The notes under the pieces are model-generated. The model was not told where the DNA came from. It saw nothing but the letters and a program-made list of their open reading frames with translations, and did not search any database. The position numbers were made by a program, and so were the translations under genes. 64,000 bases of DNA, from assembly GCF_010550245.1 (NCBI RefSeq), contig NZ_JAAGLU010000014.1:124001-188000 (forward strand), read 5' to 3'. The stretch is from Streptomyces sp. SID12501. GTDB taxonomy: Bacteria > Actinomycetota > Actinomycetes > Streptomycetales > Streptomycetaceae. Below are positions 26,181 through 35,577 of this stretch, in pieces (positions within the stretch are counted from its first letter, which is position 1; each line of letters opens with the position of its first letter).

Positions 26181-27569
26181 TCAGGGAACGTTTCGGGGGC
26201 GGCGCGCGCGGTCACTGTCACGGCCGGCGCCAGGGCGCATCTCGCGAGTTCGTGCGAGGAGTGCCGCGGCGGCGGGGTGCGCGGCGTGGGGACGGAGTTC
26301 AGCGGTCAGGGCGCGCAGCCGGTCGTCGGCGCGAGCACTGTGTATGTGGGGGTGTACATCGAGGAAGTCGCGCCAGGTCCGGCACGCCTGTTCGAGGCGG
26401 CCGGCCGCCAGCTGGACCGCGGCCAGTTCGGCGAGGCCGAGGGCACCGGACCTTCGTTCGTCGGCCGGACGACACCGTAATGACAGGTCGAGCGCCCGGG
26501 CAGCCGCGCGGTTGTCACTCATGCTCCTGGCCACGGCAGCGTGCTGAAGAGCCAGGGAGCCGTGATGGAAGGCTCCGACCGGTGAGACACCGCTCGACGA
26601 CCTTTCCAGGCAGCGTTCGGCCGTGGCCAGCATGCGGGTGGCACGGGTGTCGCCCAGACCCGCCTTGGTGACGGCCAACTGGCCTAGGAAGAAAGCCTGT
26701 TGGTGTGGCGGGACGTGACGTGCGCCGGTACGTACAGCGGCTTCGGCCAGGCGTTGGGCTTCGGCGAAGTGCCCCAGTGCGTGGGCCTGCACGCTCAGTC
26801 CGCGCAGGCCGAGCGCGTGTCCGACCGGGTCGCCCGCTTCGCGGGCGAGTTCGATGCTGGTGAGGTAGAAGCGTTGCGCGGCGGCGTGGCGGTTCATGTC
26901 GAAGTGGGTGAACGCGCAGAGGTAGGTGAGCTGCGCGGCCACCGTGAGCAGCTCGCGTCGGACGGCGGGTTTCATGTCGCAGCGGAGCCACGGGAGCAGC
27001 GTCGTCGAGAGGTACTGGCGCAGCGGTTCGCGTACCGGTCCGGCCCCGAAGGAGGCGTCAGCCCGGGAGTAGAGGCCGAGCAGTTCCCTGGCGGAGGCCA
27101 CGTGGGCCATGTCGACGCGAGGCGCCGGAGTGGCTGTGGAGGTCCGTGGTTTCGCGGCGAAGGACGGTCCGTGCGGTACGGCCAGCGCCGCCAGCGAGTA
27201 GGCGCCGACGAGTGCGACGCTTCGCCGGCCGGTGTCGCGCAGTATCCGGTCGAGGCGTTCCACGGCACTCCCTTCACCCGGTGGCGATTCGACGCCGTGG
27301 TCCCACTGCCCGGGGCCGAGCAGCCCAGTGTCCTCCACTCGGACGGGTCTGCCGAGGTGCCGGGAGAGGGCTTCCGCGACGAGGCCGGGTACGGGTGCGC
27401 GCGGGCGGCTGCCGGCCAGCCAGTGCGCGACCGTGGTGCGGTCGTAGTGACGTGGGGTTCCCTGGGCGGCGCCGAGCGTGTTGACCTGGCGTGCCAGGCG
27501 GGCCCCGGTCCACCCGGCCTCGGCCAGGAGGAAGCGCAGGGCCTGGTTCGGTGTACGGGGCGATCGCAC
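26181..27569 (-). CDS. XRE-type regulator with TPR-like domain, probable regulator of the acyl cluster
   Basis: The protein has 462 residues. The N-terminal helix-turn-helix (NQALRFLLAEAGWTGARLAR ... DRTTVAHWLAGSRP) is followed by a long Ala/Arg/Leu-rich helical region with TPR-like repeats ending in ARTREMRPG. Such regulators are widespread in Streptomyces secondary-metabolite loci. It is divergent from the acyltransferase gene, with ~220 bases between them holding both promoters. The GTG start has AGGAG unusually close (two bases), so initiation may be inefficient or the start may differ. Upstream on the same strand lies the IspH-like gene's 5' side. Confidence 0.65.
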   Translation of the reverse strand: MRSPRTPNQALRFLLAEAGWTGARLARQVNTLGAAQGTPRHYDRTTVAHWLAGSRPRAPVPGLVAEALSRHLGRPVRVEDTGLLGPGQWDHGVESPPGEGSAVERLDRILRDTGRRSVALVGAYSLAALAVPHGPSFAAKPRTSTATPAPRVDMAHVASARELLGLYSRADASFGAGPVREPLRQYLSTTLLPWLRCDMKPAVRRELLTVAAQLTYLCAFTHFDMNRHAAAQRFYLTSIELAREAGDPVGHALGLRGLSVQAHALGHFAEAQRLAEAAVRTGARHVPPHQQAFFLGQLAVTKAGLGDTRATRMLATAERCLERSSSGVSPVGAFHHGSLALQHAAVARSMSDNRAAARALDLSLRCRPADERRSGALGLAELAAVQLAAGRLEQACRTWRDFLDVHPHIHSARADDRLRALTAELRPHAAHPAAAALLARTREMRPGAGRDSDRARRPRNVP

Positions 27570-27789
27570 GCTCCTCTTTCTGTCCCGCTCGGCGGTTCGT
27601 CAGTACGGGCGTTCAACGCCCGCACGTGTTCAACGGGTTTGCCTCCCGCATGGGCGCTGGAAGCGCTTTCGGTCAGGCACGCTCAGGGTGTGGCTCCACT
27701 GGCGGCCGTGCACAGTGCGCACTGGCCGAGCACACGTTGCAGCCGTACGCCCCTTGTGCACAGGCGACCTGTCCGAACGGAAGGGTGAG

Positions 27790-28773
27790 ATGCACATCAG
27801 CCCCGCGCGCAGACCGGATCGTCCGTCCGACTGGCGGCGTTCCGTCCATCTGTTCCCAGGACAAGGGGACTTCTCCGTCAGCTCTTTGGTACGCGCTGCC
27901 CGTGCCGACGGCGGCGTGCTCGCCGCCGTCCGTCAGGTCTTCCAGGAGATCGACGACATCGCGGTCGGGCTCGGTCTGCCGCCGCTCGGTCCGTGGTTGC
28001 TGGGGGCGAATCCGCCCAGCGGGCGGGATCTGGCGCAGGCGGCCACGGGAGCCACCCAACTCGCCCTGTTCGGCGCCTCGGTGGCGGTGCACCAGGCGTT
28101 GTGCGACGCCTACGGAGCGCCGTCTGCCGTCGTCGGAGTGAGCTTCGGCGAGATCGCCGCGCTGACCGCCGCCGGAGTTCTCACCATCCACGACGGCGCA
28201 CGCGCGGCCCACGACCTCTCGCTCGTGCTCGCCTCCTGTCCCGGCGGACTGACCCTCCTCTCCTGTCCCGAACCGTCCGCTCGCCGTCTGCTGGAACAGG
28301 CCGGAGCGGCGGACGCGAGGGTGGCCGTGGTCAACGACGACCGGTCGGTGGTGGTCGCGGGCCCCGTGCCGGACCTGGTACGTGTCGAGAAGACTGCTGC
28401 GGACTCGGACGTGGCAAGCGCGCGGCTGCGCCTGCCGTTCTCCTCCCACCATCCGTCGTTCGCCTCCCAGGCCGAGGTGTTCGCCGCGTCGCTGCGCGCC
28501 CGCACCTGGTCCGAGGCCCGCTTCCCCGTGTACTCCGCCGTCGCCGGACGGCGCTACCGTCCGGACGACGACCTGGCGCGGCGCCTGGCCGACTGCCTGG
28601 TAAGGCCCGCCGCCGTGCCCGCTGTACTGCGCCAGGCGGCCCGGCATCGTCCGGACGTCCTCTTCGAAGCGGGTACGGGGGACGCCCTGGCCTCCAGCGC
28701 CCGCCGGGTGCTGTCCGCGGACACCGCACCACCCGTCCACGCGCCTCTCGCCGAAACCGACTTCCCCTGGTGA
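27790..28773 (+). CDS. Malonyl/acyl-CoA:ACP transferase-like protein
   Basis: The protein has 327 residues and a FabD-type acyltransferase fold: HLFPGQGDF at residue 20, nucleophile Ser118 in GVSFGE (the usual GHSxGE with His replaced by Val), and SSHHPSF for the catalytic His. The loss of the GHS histidine is unusual but does not remove the nucleophile. It would load an extender or starter onto the ACP at 33.7 kb. GAAGGG lies before the ATG. It is the first gene of the plus-strand operon, 29 bases before the acyl-CoA oxidase gene. Confidence 0.75.
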   Translation: MHISPARRPDRPSDWRRSVHLFPGQGDFSVSSLVRAARADGGVLAAVRQVFQEIDDIAVGLGLPPLGPWLLGANPPSGRDLAQAATGATQLALFGASVAVHQALCDAYGAPSAVVGVSFGEIAALTAAGVLTIHDGARAAHDLSLVLASCPGGLTLLSCPEPSARRLLEQAGAADARVAVVNDDRSVVVAGPVPDLVRVEKTAADSDVASARLRLPFSSHHPSFASQAEVFAASLRARTWSEARFPVYSAVAGRRYRPDDDLARRLADCLVRPAAVPAVLRQAARHRPDVLFEAGTGDALASSARRVLSADTAPPVHAPLAETDFPW

Positions 28774-28802
28774 CCCCCGCTCCCCGACCTGGAGAACCAG
28801 CG

Positions 28803-30662
28803 ATGTCCCTCGCTTCCCTCCCCGTGGCCACCCGTGACGAGATGCAACGACTCCTCCACGGTTCCTGTGACTCGTCCTTCCTCTCCGCACTGCACAAGGC
28901 GCTCGCCGCCGGCCGCGGTCCCGCCGATGCCGGGAAAGCCGACAACGGCGGCCGACAACTGCTGCACCGCCTACGTCTGTTGGGCGAAACCCTGCCGAAG
29001 GCCAACCGTCTCCTCGACGATCCGGCGCAGGTGGCTGCCGTCCACGCCTGGGCCGCCGTCGCCGACCCCTCCCTCTGTCTGGCGGCCCTGGTCCACCACC
29101 TCCTCTGCCTGGGATCCATGGCCCAACTCGCCGACGGCCAGGGCGAACACCTGGGACGGCTTATGGAGGCGCTGCGGGCAGGCCGGGCCAAGGGCGTCTA
29201 CCTGATCACCGAGGCCGGCCAGGCCAACAGCCACCTCGCGACCCGGACGCACGCGGAACTCGACCGGGCCACCGGCGAGTTCGTCCTGCACACGCCGGAC
29301 CCACAGGCCGCCAAGTTCGGCAGCGCCGGAACCCTCGACGTACCGCAGACGGCGGTGGTGCTCGCGCGCCTGGTCACGGACGGCACGGACCGCGGGGTCT
29401 TCGCGTTCGTGGTCGAGCTGACCGGTGACGACGGGCTGCTTCCCGGCGTCGAGGTCTCCTCGCCGCTCGGGCTGGGCGCACTGCCCCTCGACTACGTCCT
29501 GGTGCGCTTCCACCACGTCCGGGTGCCGTACGCCCACTGGCTGGCCGACGGTGCGGGCATCGGTGACGACGGCACGTTCCACGACCCGGCCGGGTCGAGC
29601 GAGCGACGCCTGCAGCGCACCCTGCGCGTGGGGCAGGGGCTGTGGGCGACCATGCCGGCGGTCGCGGCCGCGACCGCCCGCCAGTCGGCCGTACAGGCCG
29701 TCAACTACGCGCGGCAGCGCCGCACTCAGGGGAAGCTGTCCCCCGGCGTCCCCCTGCTGGCGTACCGGACCCAGCAACGCGCCGTGCTGGGGGCGCTGGC
29801 CGACGCGTTCGCCCTGACATGCGCCGCCGACGGGGCGCGCACCGTGTGGGCGGAGTCCCTCGCGGCCCCGGTGCCCCCGGCCGGCAACGGGGCGGAGGCG
29901 ATGGGGTTCACACCGTGGGCCGCCGTCAACCGCCCGCTGGCCGCGTACAAGGCCGCCGCGGTCCGGCTGGCGGCCCGGGTCACTGCCGTCTGTCAGAGCC
30001 GCTGCGGTTTCTCCGGGCACCTGGACGTGAACGGCCTGGCCGCCTACCACGGCTTCCACCATGCCTTCGACGCGGCGGGCGGGGACAGCCAGCTCATCTT
30101 CTACGACATCGGCCGCTCCCTCGCCGAAGAGGGCGGACAGCCACCAGGGGAAACCCCGTCGGCACCACCCGCGTCCCCGCACTGGTGGCCCGCGGTCGTA
30201 CGCCGGCATCAGAACAGCCTGACCCAGCGCCTGTCGGGGCAGTTGCGCACGACGGACCCGAACGCCCCTTTCGATGCCTGGAACCCGCTGCTGGAGGACG
30301 CCGGGCTGCTCGGCGAGGTCTATGCGGACGTGCTCGTGGCCGAGGACGTGCCCCGCACGCTCGACGGGATACGCGATCACGGCCTGGCACAGGCCCTTCG
30401 GCCGCTGGCGGCCCTGCACGGCGTCATGGCCGCCCGCCGCTGGTCCGGTTCACTGCTCGCCCACGGAACGCTGCGACCGGCGGACATCCGGGGGCTGTCC
30501 GTCGTCGCCGACGAGCTGTGCGATGCGATCGGGCCTCATCTACCGCTGCTGACGGAGGCGTTCGCCCATCCCGACGACGTCGTGTGCGCCCCCCTGGCAG
30601 CCCCGGACTACGACACCGCGCTGCGAGCCACGCTCACCTGGACCCGAGGAGGTACGCAATGA
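28803..30662 (+). CDS. Acyl-CoA oxidase/dehydrogenase family flavoprotein
   Basis: The protein has 619 residues, the length of two-domain acyl-CoA oxidases rather than ~380-residue dehydrogenases. The central domain includes YLITEAGQANSHLATRTHAE and PQAAKFGSAGTLDVPQTAVV (flavin/substrate region). Helical C-terminal parts include VNYARQRRTQGKLSPGVPLL and CQSRCGFSGHLDVNGLAAYH. It would insert a 2,3-double bond in an acyl thioester with O2 as acceptor. An acyl-CoA oxidase is also a key enzyme of the Streptomyces hormone avenolide, so a hormone-like lipid is one possibility. GGAG precedes the ATG; its stop overlaps the next start (ATGA). Confidence 0.75.
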   Translation: MSLASLPVATRDEMQRLLHGSCDSSFLSALHKALAAGRGPADAGKADNGGRQLLHRLRLLGETLPKANRLLDDPAQVAAVHAWAAVADPSLCLAALVHHLLCLGSMAQLADGQGEHLGRLMEALRAGRAKGVYLITEAGQANSHLATRTHAELDRATGEFVLHTPDPQAAKFGSAGTLDVPQTAVVLARLVTDGTDRGVFAFVVELTGDDGLLPGVEVSSPLGLGALPLDYVLVRFHHVRVPYAHWLADGAGIGDDGTFHDPAGSSERRLQRTLRVGQGLWATMPAVAAATARQSAVQAVNYARQRRTQGKLSPGVPLLAYRTQQRAVLGALADAFALTCAADGARTVWAESLAAPVPPAGNGAEAMGFTPWAAVNRPLAAYKAAAVRLAARVTAVCQSRCGFSGHLDVNGLAAYHGFHHAFDAAGGDSQLIFYDIGRSLAEEGGQPPGETPSAPPASPHWWPAVVRRHQNSLTQRLSGQLRTTDPNAPFDAWNPLLEDAGLLGEVYADVLVAEDVPRTLDGIRDHGLAQALRPLAALHGVMAARRWSGSLLAHGTLRPADIRGLSVVADELCDAIGPHLPLLTEAFAHPDDVVCAPLAAPDYDTALRATLTWTRGGTQ

Positions 30663-31759
30663 CGGGCGAGCGCCGTATCGGCGTCCTTGGCATGGGCACC
30701 CATCTGCCACCCACGGTCCGCACCAACGCGGAGGTCGCGGAGGCTGCCGGCGTGACGGCGGAGTGGATCAGAGAACGCACCGGCGTCCTCAAACGCCATG
30801 TGGCAGGCCCTGCCGAGGCGGCCTCCGACCTGGCGGCGCACGCCGTCCGGTCGGCGGCCGAGGCGGCCGGCATCGATGTCGCCGACATCGGCCTGCTGGT
30901 CTGCGGCACCTCGACCCCCGACGAACTGGGGCCGTCGACCGCCTGCCGGATCCAGACTCTGGTGGGCGCTTCCGGCGCCGTCGCCCTCGACGTCAGCGCT
31001 GCCTGCTCGGGCTGGCTGTTCGCGGCCAAGGTGGCGCACGACTGGCTGCGGGGCACCGAGGGGATCCGGTACGCGGCGGTGGTGGGCGTCGAGACGTACT
31101 CGAAGTTCCTCGACCCGGCCGACCGGGGCACCGCCGTCCTGTTCGCCGACGGGGCCGCCGCAGCCATCCTGGGGCCGGTGCCCGCCCCTCAGGGGTTCAC
31201 GCACTTCAGCCTCGGCTCCGACGGCGCCCTCGCCGACCGCGTCCTCATCCCGGCGGGCGGCAGCCGCCTCCCGGCCAGCCCGGCCACGCTCGTCGGCCGC
31301 GACCACTGCATCCGCATGGACGGCCGCACCATCAGCCGGTTCATCACAGACGTCTTCCCCCGGCTGATCACCGATGCCCTCGCACGCGGTGGGCTGAGCA
31401 TCGGGGACGTCGACTGCGTCGTCGCCCACCAGCCCAACCCCGTACTGCTGAGGCGCATGGGCGCCGACCTGGGCATCTCCGCCGACCGTCTGGTGGTCGT
31501 CGGTGACGAGGTCGGCAACATCGGTGCCGCCAGCGCGCCGTACGCACTCGCCCGCGCCGCGTCCCGCGGGCAGCTGAGGCCCGGAGACCGTGTCCTCCTG
31601 GCCGTCTTCGGCGCCGGTATGACCTGGGGCAGCGCGCTCCTCACCTGGAGCGGGGCACACGCCATCACGCCGGAGGCAGCCGTCGTACCCGCGTCCACCG
31701 CGACCGGAACCGTCATCTCACGACCGCCCGAATCCGAATCCGAAGGAGTCCCGCGATGA
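30659..31759 (+). CDS. Beta-ketoacyl-ACP synthase III family protein (first copy)
   Basis: The protein has 366 residues and the FabH-type thiolase fold. The catalytic triad is visible: Cys116 in SAACSGWLFA, His in AHQPNP and Asn in VGNIGAAS. It condenses an acyl-CoA starter with malonyl-ACP. It lies between the oxidase and SDR genes with four-base overlaps on both sides. Its sequence differs clearly from the second KAS III 1.9 kb downstream, so the two probably handle different substrates or steps. Confidence 0.85.
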   Translation: MTGERRIGVLGMGTHLPPTVRTNAEVAEAAGVTAEWIRERTGVLKRHVAGPAEAASDLAAHAVRSAAEAAGIDVADIGLLVCGTSTPDELGPSTACRIQTLVGASGAVALDVSAACSGWLFAAKVAHDWLRGTEGIRYAAVVGVETYSKFLDPADRGTAVLFADGAAAAILGPVPAPQGFTHFSLGSDGALADRVLIPAGGSRLPASPATLVGRDHCIRMDGRTISRFITDVFPRLITDALARGGLSIGDVDCVVAHQPNPVLLRRMGADLGISADRLVVVGDEVGNIGAASAPYALARAASRGQLRPGDRVLLAVFGAGMTWGSALLTWSGAHAITPEAAVVPASTATGTVISRPPESESEGVPR

Positions 31760-32598
31760 ACGCCATGAACCTGTTCCGCCTGGACGGCGCACGCGCGCTG
31801 GTGACGGGCGCGTCCCGGGGCATCGGCAAGGCCGTTGCCGAGGCCCTGGCCGACGCGGGCTGCGATCTGGCGGTGACCGCCCGTACGCTGCGCGCTCTCG
31901 ACGGCACCGTACGGGCGGTGGAGGACCGGGGCCGCAAGGCCGTGGCCCTCGCCGGGGACCTCGCCGAGCCGGGCGTCGCGGCCGACCTCACCGACGCGGC
32001 GGCCGACGCGCTGGGCGGCCTGGACATCGTCGTCCACAACGCCGGCACCCTCCCGACGGCAGAGGACGGAAGCCCTCTGATGACACCGCTTCAGCACGCC
32101 CGTCAGCAGGACTGGGACACCGTCGTCACCGTCAACCTCAACGCGACGGCCGCGCTGTGCCGGGCCGCCCACCCCCACCTGGCCGACTCCGGCCGCGCCA
32201 GCCTGGTCCTGATGTCCTCCGTCGCCGGGCTCGTCGGCACCCCGATGATGGAGGCGTACGCCGCCACCAAGGCGGCCCAGCTCTCCCTCGCCCGCAGCCT
32301 CGCGGTCGGCTGGGCACGTCAGGGTATCCGCGTCAACGCGCTGTGCCCGGGCTGGACCCGTACCGACATGACCGCCTTCGCCAGCGGGCCCGGCCCTCTC
32401 TCGGACTGGCTGACCAGCCATGTCCCGCTCGGCCGGTGGGCCACCGCGGACGAGGTGGCCGGCGCCGCTCTCTTCCTCGCCTCCCCGGCCTCGTCCTTCG
32501 TGATCGGGCACGCGCTCGTCGTCGACGGCGGCCTGGCCGTACCCGACGGCGGTCTGGCCGGCTACCCGAAACCTGCCTCGCCGTTCGCCGCGGCATGA
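31756..32598 (+). CDS. Short-chain dehydrogenase/reductase (FabG-like)
   Basis: The protein has 280 residues. The cofactor motif is TGASRGIG, NNAG is replaced by VHNAG, and the catalytic Ser-Tyr-Lys are in MSSVAG and AYAATKAA. It probably reduces the beta-keto group made by the neighbouring synthases with NADPH. A C-terminal GHALVVDGGL segment is typical. Start and stop overlap the flanking KAS III genes by four bases each (ATGA), which shows tight coupling. Confidence 0.85.
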   Translation: MNAMNLFRLDGARALVTGASRGIGKAVAEALADAGCDLAVTARTLRALDGTVRAVEDRGRKAVALAGDLAEPGVAADLTDAAADALGGLDIVVHNAGTLPTAEDGSPLMTPLQHARQQDWDTVVTVNLNATAALCRAAHPHLADSGRASLVLMSSVAGLVGTPMMEAYAATKAAQLSLARSLAVGWARQGIRVNALCPGWTRTDMTAFASGPGPLSDWLTSHVPLGRWATADEVAGAALFLASPASSFVIGHALVVDGGLAVPDGGLAGYPKPASPFAAA

Positions 32599-33728
32599 AC
32601 GCCCACGAGAGGACTTTCACGCACCCGGCTCGTCCGACCGCCGTCATCACCGGGATCGGAGCCTGCCTCCCGCCGCACGTCGTCGACAACGACACGGTCG
32701 TCGCACGTGGGGACCTGCGCACGGACGACGCCTGGATCCGCGACCGCACCGGCATCGCACGCCGACGGCACGCCGGCCCCGGCACCAGCACCGGCGACCT
32801 GGCCGTCGGCGCGGGACGGGCGGCCCTCGCCTCCGCCGGAGACCACCACCCCGAGATGCTGCTGCTGGCCACCAGCACACCCGACCACCCCTGCCCCGCC
32901 ACGGCTCCCGCGGTCGCCCACCGGCTGGGACTGGGCACCATCCCCGCCTTCGACATCGCCGCGGTCTGCTCCGGCTTCCTGTACGCGCTGGCCACGGCGA
33001 CGGCCCTCGTCCGCAGCGGCACCTGCTCCACGATCCTGGTGATCGCCGCCGACACCTACACCAGCATCGTCAATCCCGCGGACCGGGAGACCGCGCCGAT
33101 CTTCGGCGACGGTGCCGGAGCCGTGCTGCTGACCGCGGGCACCACCGACGAACCCGGAGCCGTCACCGCCGTCGACCTCGGAGCCGACGGGAGCGGCAGC
33201 GACCTCATCACCGTCCCGTACGGCGGATCCCGCCACCCGCACCGCCTGCCGCCGCCCGAACCGGACGCACGCTACTTCCACATGCGGGGCCGCACGGTCT
33301 ACGCCCACGCGGTCCGCCGGATGACCCAGTCCGCGGGTTCCGTCCTCCGCCAGGCCGACTGGGGACCGGAAACCGTACGGGCCTTCGTCGGCCACCAGGC
33401 CAACCAGCGCATCCTGGACTCCGTCGGCGACCGCCTGGGCATCGCACCCGCCCACCGGTTCGGCAACATCGGGGAACTCGGCAACACCGCCGCCGCCTCC
33501 ATCCCCCTGGTCCTGGCCGATCCCGCCGTTCACCAAGCCGTCGCCCCCGGCGAGCGGTCGCTGCTGACCGCGTTCGGCGGCGGACTCACCTGGGCCTCCG
33601 CCACGCTGAACTGGCCCGCCGCCGTCCCCCGGTCCGAAGCCCCGCCCGCCGGCCCGGACACCACGCCCCTGTGCACGCCCGACCTCTCAAGGAGCCATCC
33701 GTGGACCGCGTCTACGACCGCATCGTGA
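32595..33728 (+). CDS. Beta-ketoacyl-ACP synthase III family protein (second copy)
   Basis: The protein has 377 residues. The catalytic triad is Cys125 in AAVCSGF, His in GHQANQR and Asn in LGNTAAAS, closer to housekeeping FabH than the first copy. The C-terminal ~20 residues are Ser/Thr/Pro-rich and overlap the start of the ACP gene by 28 bases in another frame. It may start chain building while the other copy performs another acyl transfer, but the order cannot be read from the sequence. Confidence 0.85.
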   Translation: MNAHERTFTHPARPTAVITGIGACLPPHVVDNDTVVARGDLRTDDAWIRDRTGIARRRHAGPGTSTGDLAVGAGRAALASAGDHHPEMLLLATSTPDHPCPATAPAVAHRLGLGTIPAFDIAAVCSGFLYALATATALVRSGTCSTILVIAADTYTSIVNPADRETAPIFGDGAGAVLLTAGTTDEPGAVTAVDLGADGSGSDLITVPYGGSRHPHRLPPPEPDARYFHMRGRTVYAHAVRRMTQSAGSVLRQADWGPETVRAFVGHQANQRILDSVGDRLGIAPAHRFGNIGELGNTAAASIPLVLADPAVHQAVAPGERSLLTAFGGGLTWASATLNWPAAVPRSEAPPAGPDTTPLCTPDLSRSHPWTASTTAS

Positions 33729-33964
33729 CCCTCCTCAGTGACAAGTTCGAGGTCGACGCCGAACGCATCCGCCCCGACGCCACCCTCGACGACCTGGACC
33801 TCGACTCCCTCGCCGTGGTGGAGCTCTACGTCACGCTCCAGGAGGAGTGGCAGGTCCCGCTCGACGACTCCGCCGCCAGTGCCGACCTCACCGTCGCCGA
33901 CGTGGCCCGCTCGGTGACAGCGCTCCTTGACGCACCGGCGTCCGGACGCGAGGCCGTGCAGTGA
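33701..33964 (+). CDS. Acyl carrier protein
   Basis: The protein has 87 residues. Phosphopantetheine attaches to Ser36 in DLDLDSLAVVEL. The helix 1 and helix 3 regions are acidic as expected. The GTG start at 33701 has AAGGAG upstream, inside the end of the KAS III gene; the longer frame from 33671 is not favoured. It overlaps the KAS II start by four bases. It is the likely carrier for the whole pathway. Confidence 0.9.
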   Translation: MDRVYDRIVTLLSDKFEVDAERIRPDATLDDLDLDSLAVVELYVTLQEEWQVPLDDSAASADLTVADVARSVTALLDAPASGREAVQ

Positions 33965-35175
33965 GCGAAGAAATCGCCGTCACCGGCGTCGGCCTGGTGA
34001 CACCCGCGGGCGTGGGAGCCGAACCCACCTGGAAGGCCGTGTGCGCGGGCAGGCCCACCGCTCGGACCGACCCCGCCCTCAGCGGCAGCCCGGTGACCAT
34101 GTCCTGCCGCGTACCGCCCCTGGAACCGGGACCGGGGCGGCTCTGGCGCTTCGACCCCGGCACCCGTTTCCTGCTCACCGCCGCCCGCGAGGCCCTCGAC
34201 GCGGCCCGCCTGGACCCCGGCGAATGGGATCCCGCACGGGTGGCCGTGATCGTCGGCACCGCGGCGGGCGGCATCAGCACACTCGAAACCCAGCACCGCA
34301 AACTGCTCACCACCGGCCACGGCGTCGTCTCGCCCATGACGCTGCCCGCCTTCCTCCCCAACATGACCGCCGGCCATCTCGCCCTCGAACTCGGTGCCAC
34401 CGGCCCCTCCCTGCAGACCTCCACCGCCTGCGCCTCGGGAGCCACCGCCCTCATCACCGCCTGCCTCCTCCTGAAGTCCGGGGCCTGCGACATCGCCATC
34501 GCGGGAGGCACCGACGCCATGGTCACCCCCCTGTGCGCCGCCGCCTTCGCCAAGATGGGTGCACTCTCCATCCGGAACCACGACCCCGGCAGCGCCTCAC
34601 GCCCCTTCGACAAGGACCGCGACGGCTTCGTCCTCGGCGAGGGCTGCGGAATGCTCGTCCTGGAACGCGGACGGCACGCCGCCTCCCGCGCAGCCCGCCC
34701 ACTGGCGTTACTCGCAGGTCACGGCAGTACCAGTGACGCCCACCACCCCACCGCGCCACACCCCGAAGGAGCGGGACTGCGAGCCGCGACCCGAAGAGCC
34801 CTGGAGCAGACGGGAGCCGGCCCGGACGACGTCGACCACATCAACGCCCACGGCACCAGCACGCCCCTCAACGACAGCGTGGAAGCCACCGCGATCCGGG
34901 AGCTCTATCCCCGCCGGCCACCATCGGTCACGTCCGCCAAGGGAGTTCTGGGACACACCATGGGGGCCGCGGGAGCCATCGAGGCCGCCCTCACCGTGCT
35001 GAGCATCGTCAGCGGCACGGTCCCGCCGACCGCCAACTTCACCACACCGGACGACACCACCACCGGAATCGACATCGTGACGGCAGCCGGCCGCACCCAA
35101 CCCGTCCGCCTGGCTCTCAGCCACTCACTGGGCTTCGGCGGCCACAACACGGTCCTGGCCTTCGCAGCAGCCTGA
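33961..35175 (+). CDS. Beta-ketoacyl-ACP synthase II family protein
   Basis: The protein has 404 residues. The catalytic Cys157 (TACASG) and two His (NAHGTST and GHTMGAAG) are all present, so this is an active KAS and not a chain-length factor. It extends the ACP-bound chain. Codon 250 is TTA (34708-34710), so expression should depend on the bldA tRNA. It is the last gene of the operon and is followed by a hairpin. No ketoreductase/dehydratase set or thioesterase is visible, so primary fatty-acid enzymes may contribute. Confidence 0.85.
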   Translation: MSEEIAVTGVGLVTPAGVGAEPTWKAVCAGRPTARTDPALSGSPVTMSCRVPPLEPGPGRLWRFDPGTRFLLTAAREALDAARLDPGEWDPARVAVIVGTAAGGISTLETQHRKLLTTGHGVVSPMTLPAFLPNMTAGHLALELGATGPSLQTSTACASGATALITACLLLKSGACDIAIAGGTDAMVTPLCAAAFAKMGALSIRNHDPGSASRPFDKDRDGFVLGEGCGMLVLERGRHAASRAARPLALLAGHGSTSDAHHPTAPHPEGAGLRAATRRALEQTGAGPDDVDHINAHGTSTPLNDSVEATAIRELYPRRPPSVTSAKGVLGHTMGAAGAIEAALTVLSIVSGTVPPTANFTTPDDTTTGIDIVTAAGRTQPVRLALSHSLGFGGHNTVLAFAAA

Positions 35176-35178
35176 AGC

Positions 35179-35211
35179 GTGAACCGGCCCCTGGCAGGGG
35201 GCTGGTTTCAC
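35179..35211 (+). terminator. Hairpin after the acyl cluster operon
   Basis: GTGAACCGGCCCC (35179) pairs, with one bulge and one mismatch, with GGGGCTGGTTTCAC (ending 35211). It begins four bases after the KAS II stop and probably ends the operon transcript. Confidence 0.55.
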
Positions 35212-35268
35212 CGGTGTGCCGACCGTCCGGCCCCGACGAAACCCGAGGCCGGTGAAGGTTCCTGAAGG

Positions 35269-35509
35269 TCAGGATGCGATAGGCGAAAACGTCTTGACCG
35301 AGGTTACGAGAGTGCCCAGTACTCTGCGTAGCCGTCGCCGCTGCCGTCAATGTGGGTACCGCCCCGAACCACGGCCCGTCCCGGAAGGTGCGCCAGGAGA
35401 GGTGGTCGTACGTGTATGAGGCGTGGAACCCGAGGTCTTCGGCGCGCTGCCAGACTTTCTGTCCCTCGCCCCACTTGTGGATGGGAAGGATTACGGTGCT
35501 CAGTCGCAT
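35269..35509 (-). pseudogene. Truncated and frameshifted LLM-oxidoreductase N-terminal fragment (copy 1)
   Basis: The frame starts MRLSTVILPIHKWGEGQKVW and follows the intact LLM protein through FRDGPWFGAVPTLTAAA. A five-base deletion relative to the 38.9-kb copy then shifts the frame. After the shift the nucleotide sequence still ends like the other truncated copies (GTAACCTCGGTCAAG, then a stop at 35269). A TAGAGT box seven bases before the ATG resembles the leaderless promoter of the intact gene. No toxin-antitoxin pair lies beside this copy. Confidence 0.75.
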
Positions 35510-35577
35510 GCCTACGACTCTATGCTCCGGTGACTCGGAGCAACCGCAGCACCGGACACCCCGCCTGGGGGTGTCCT

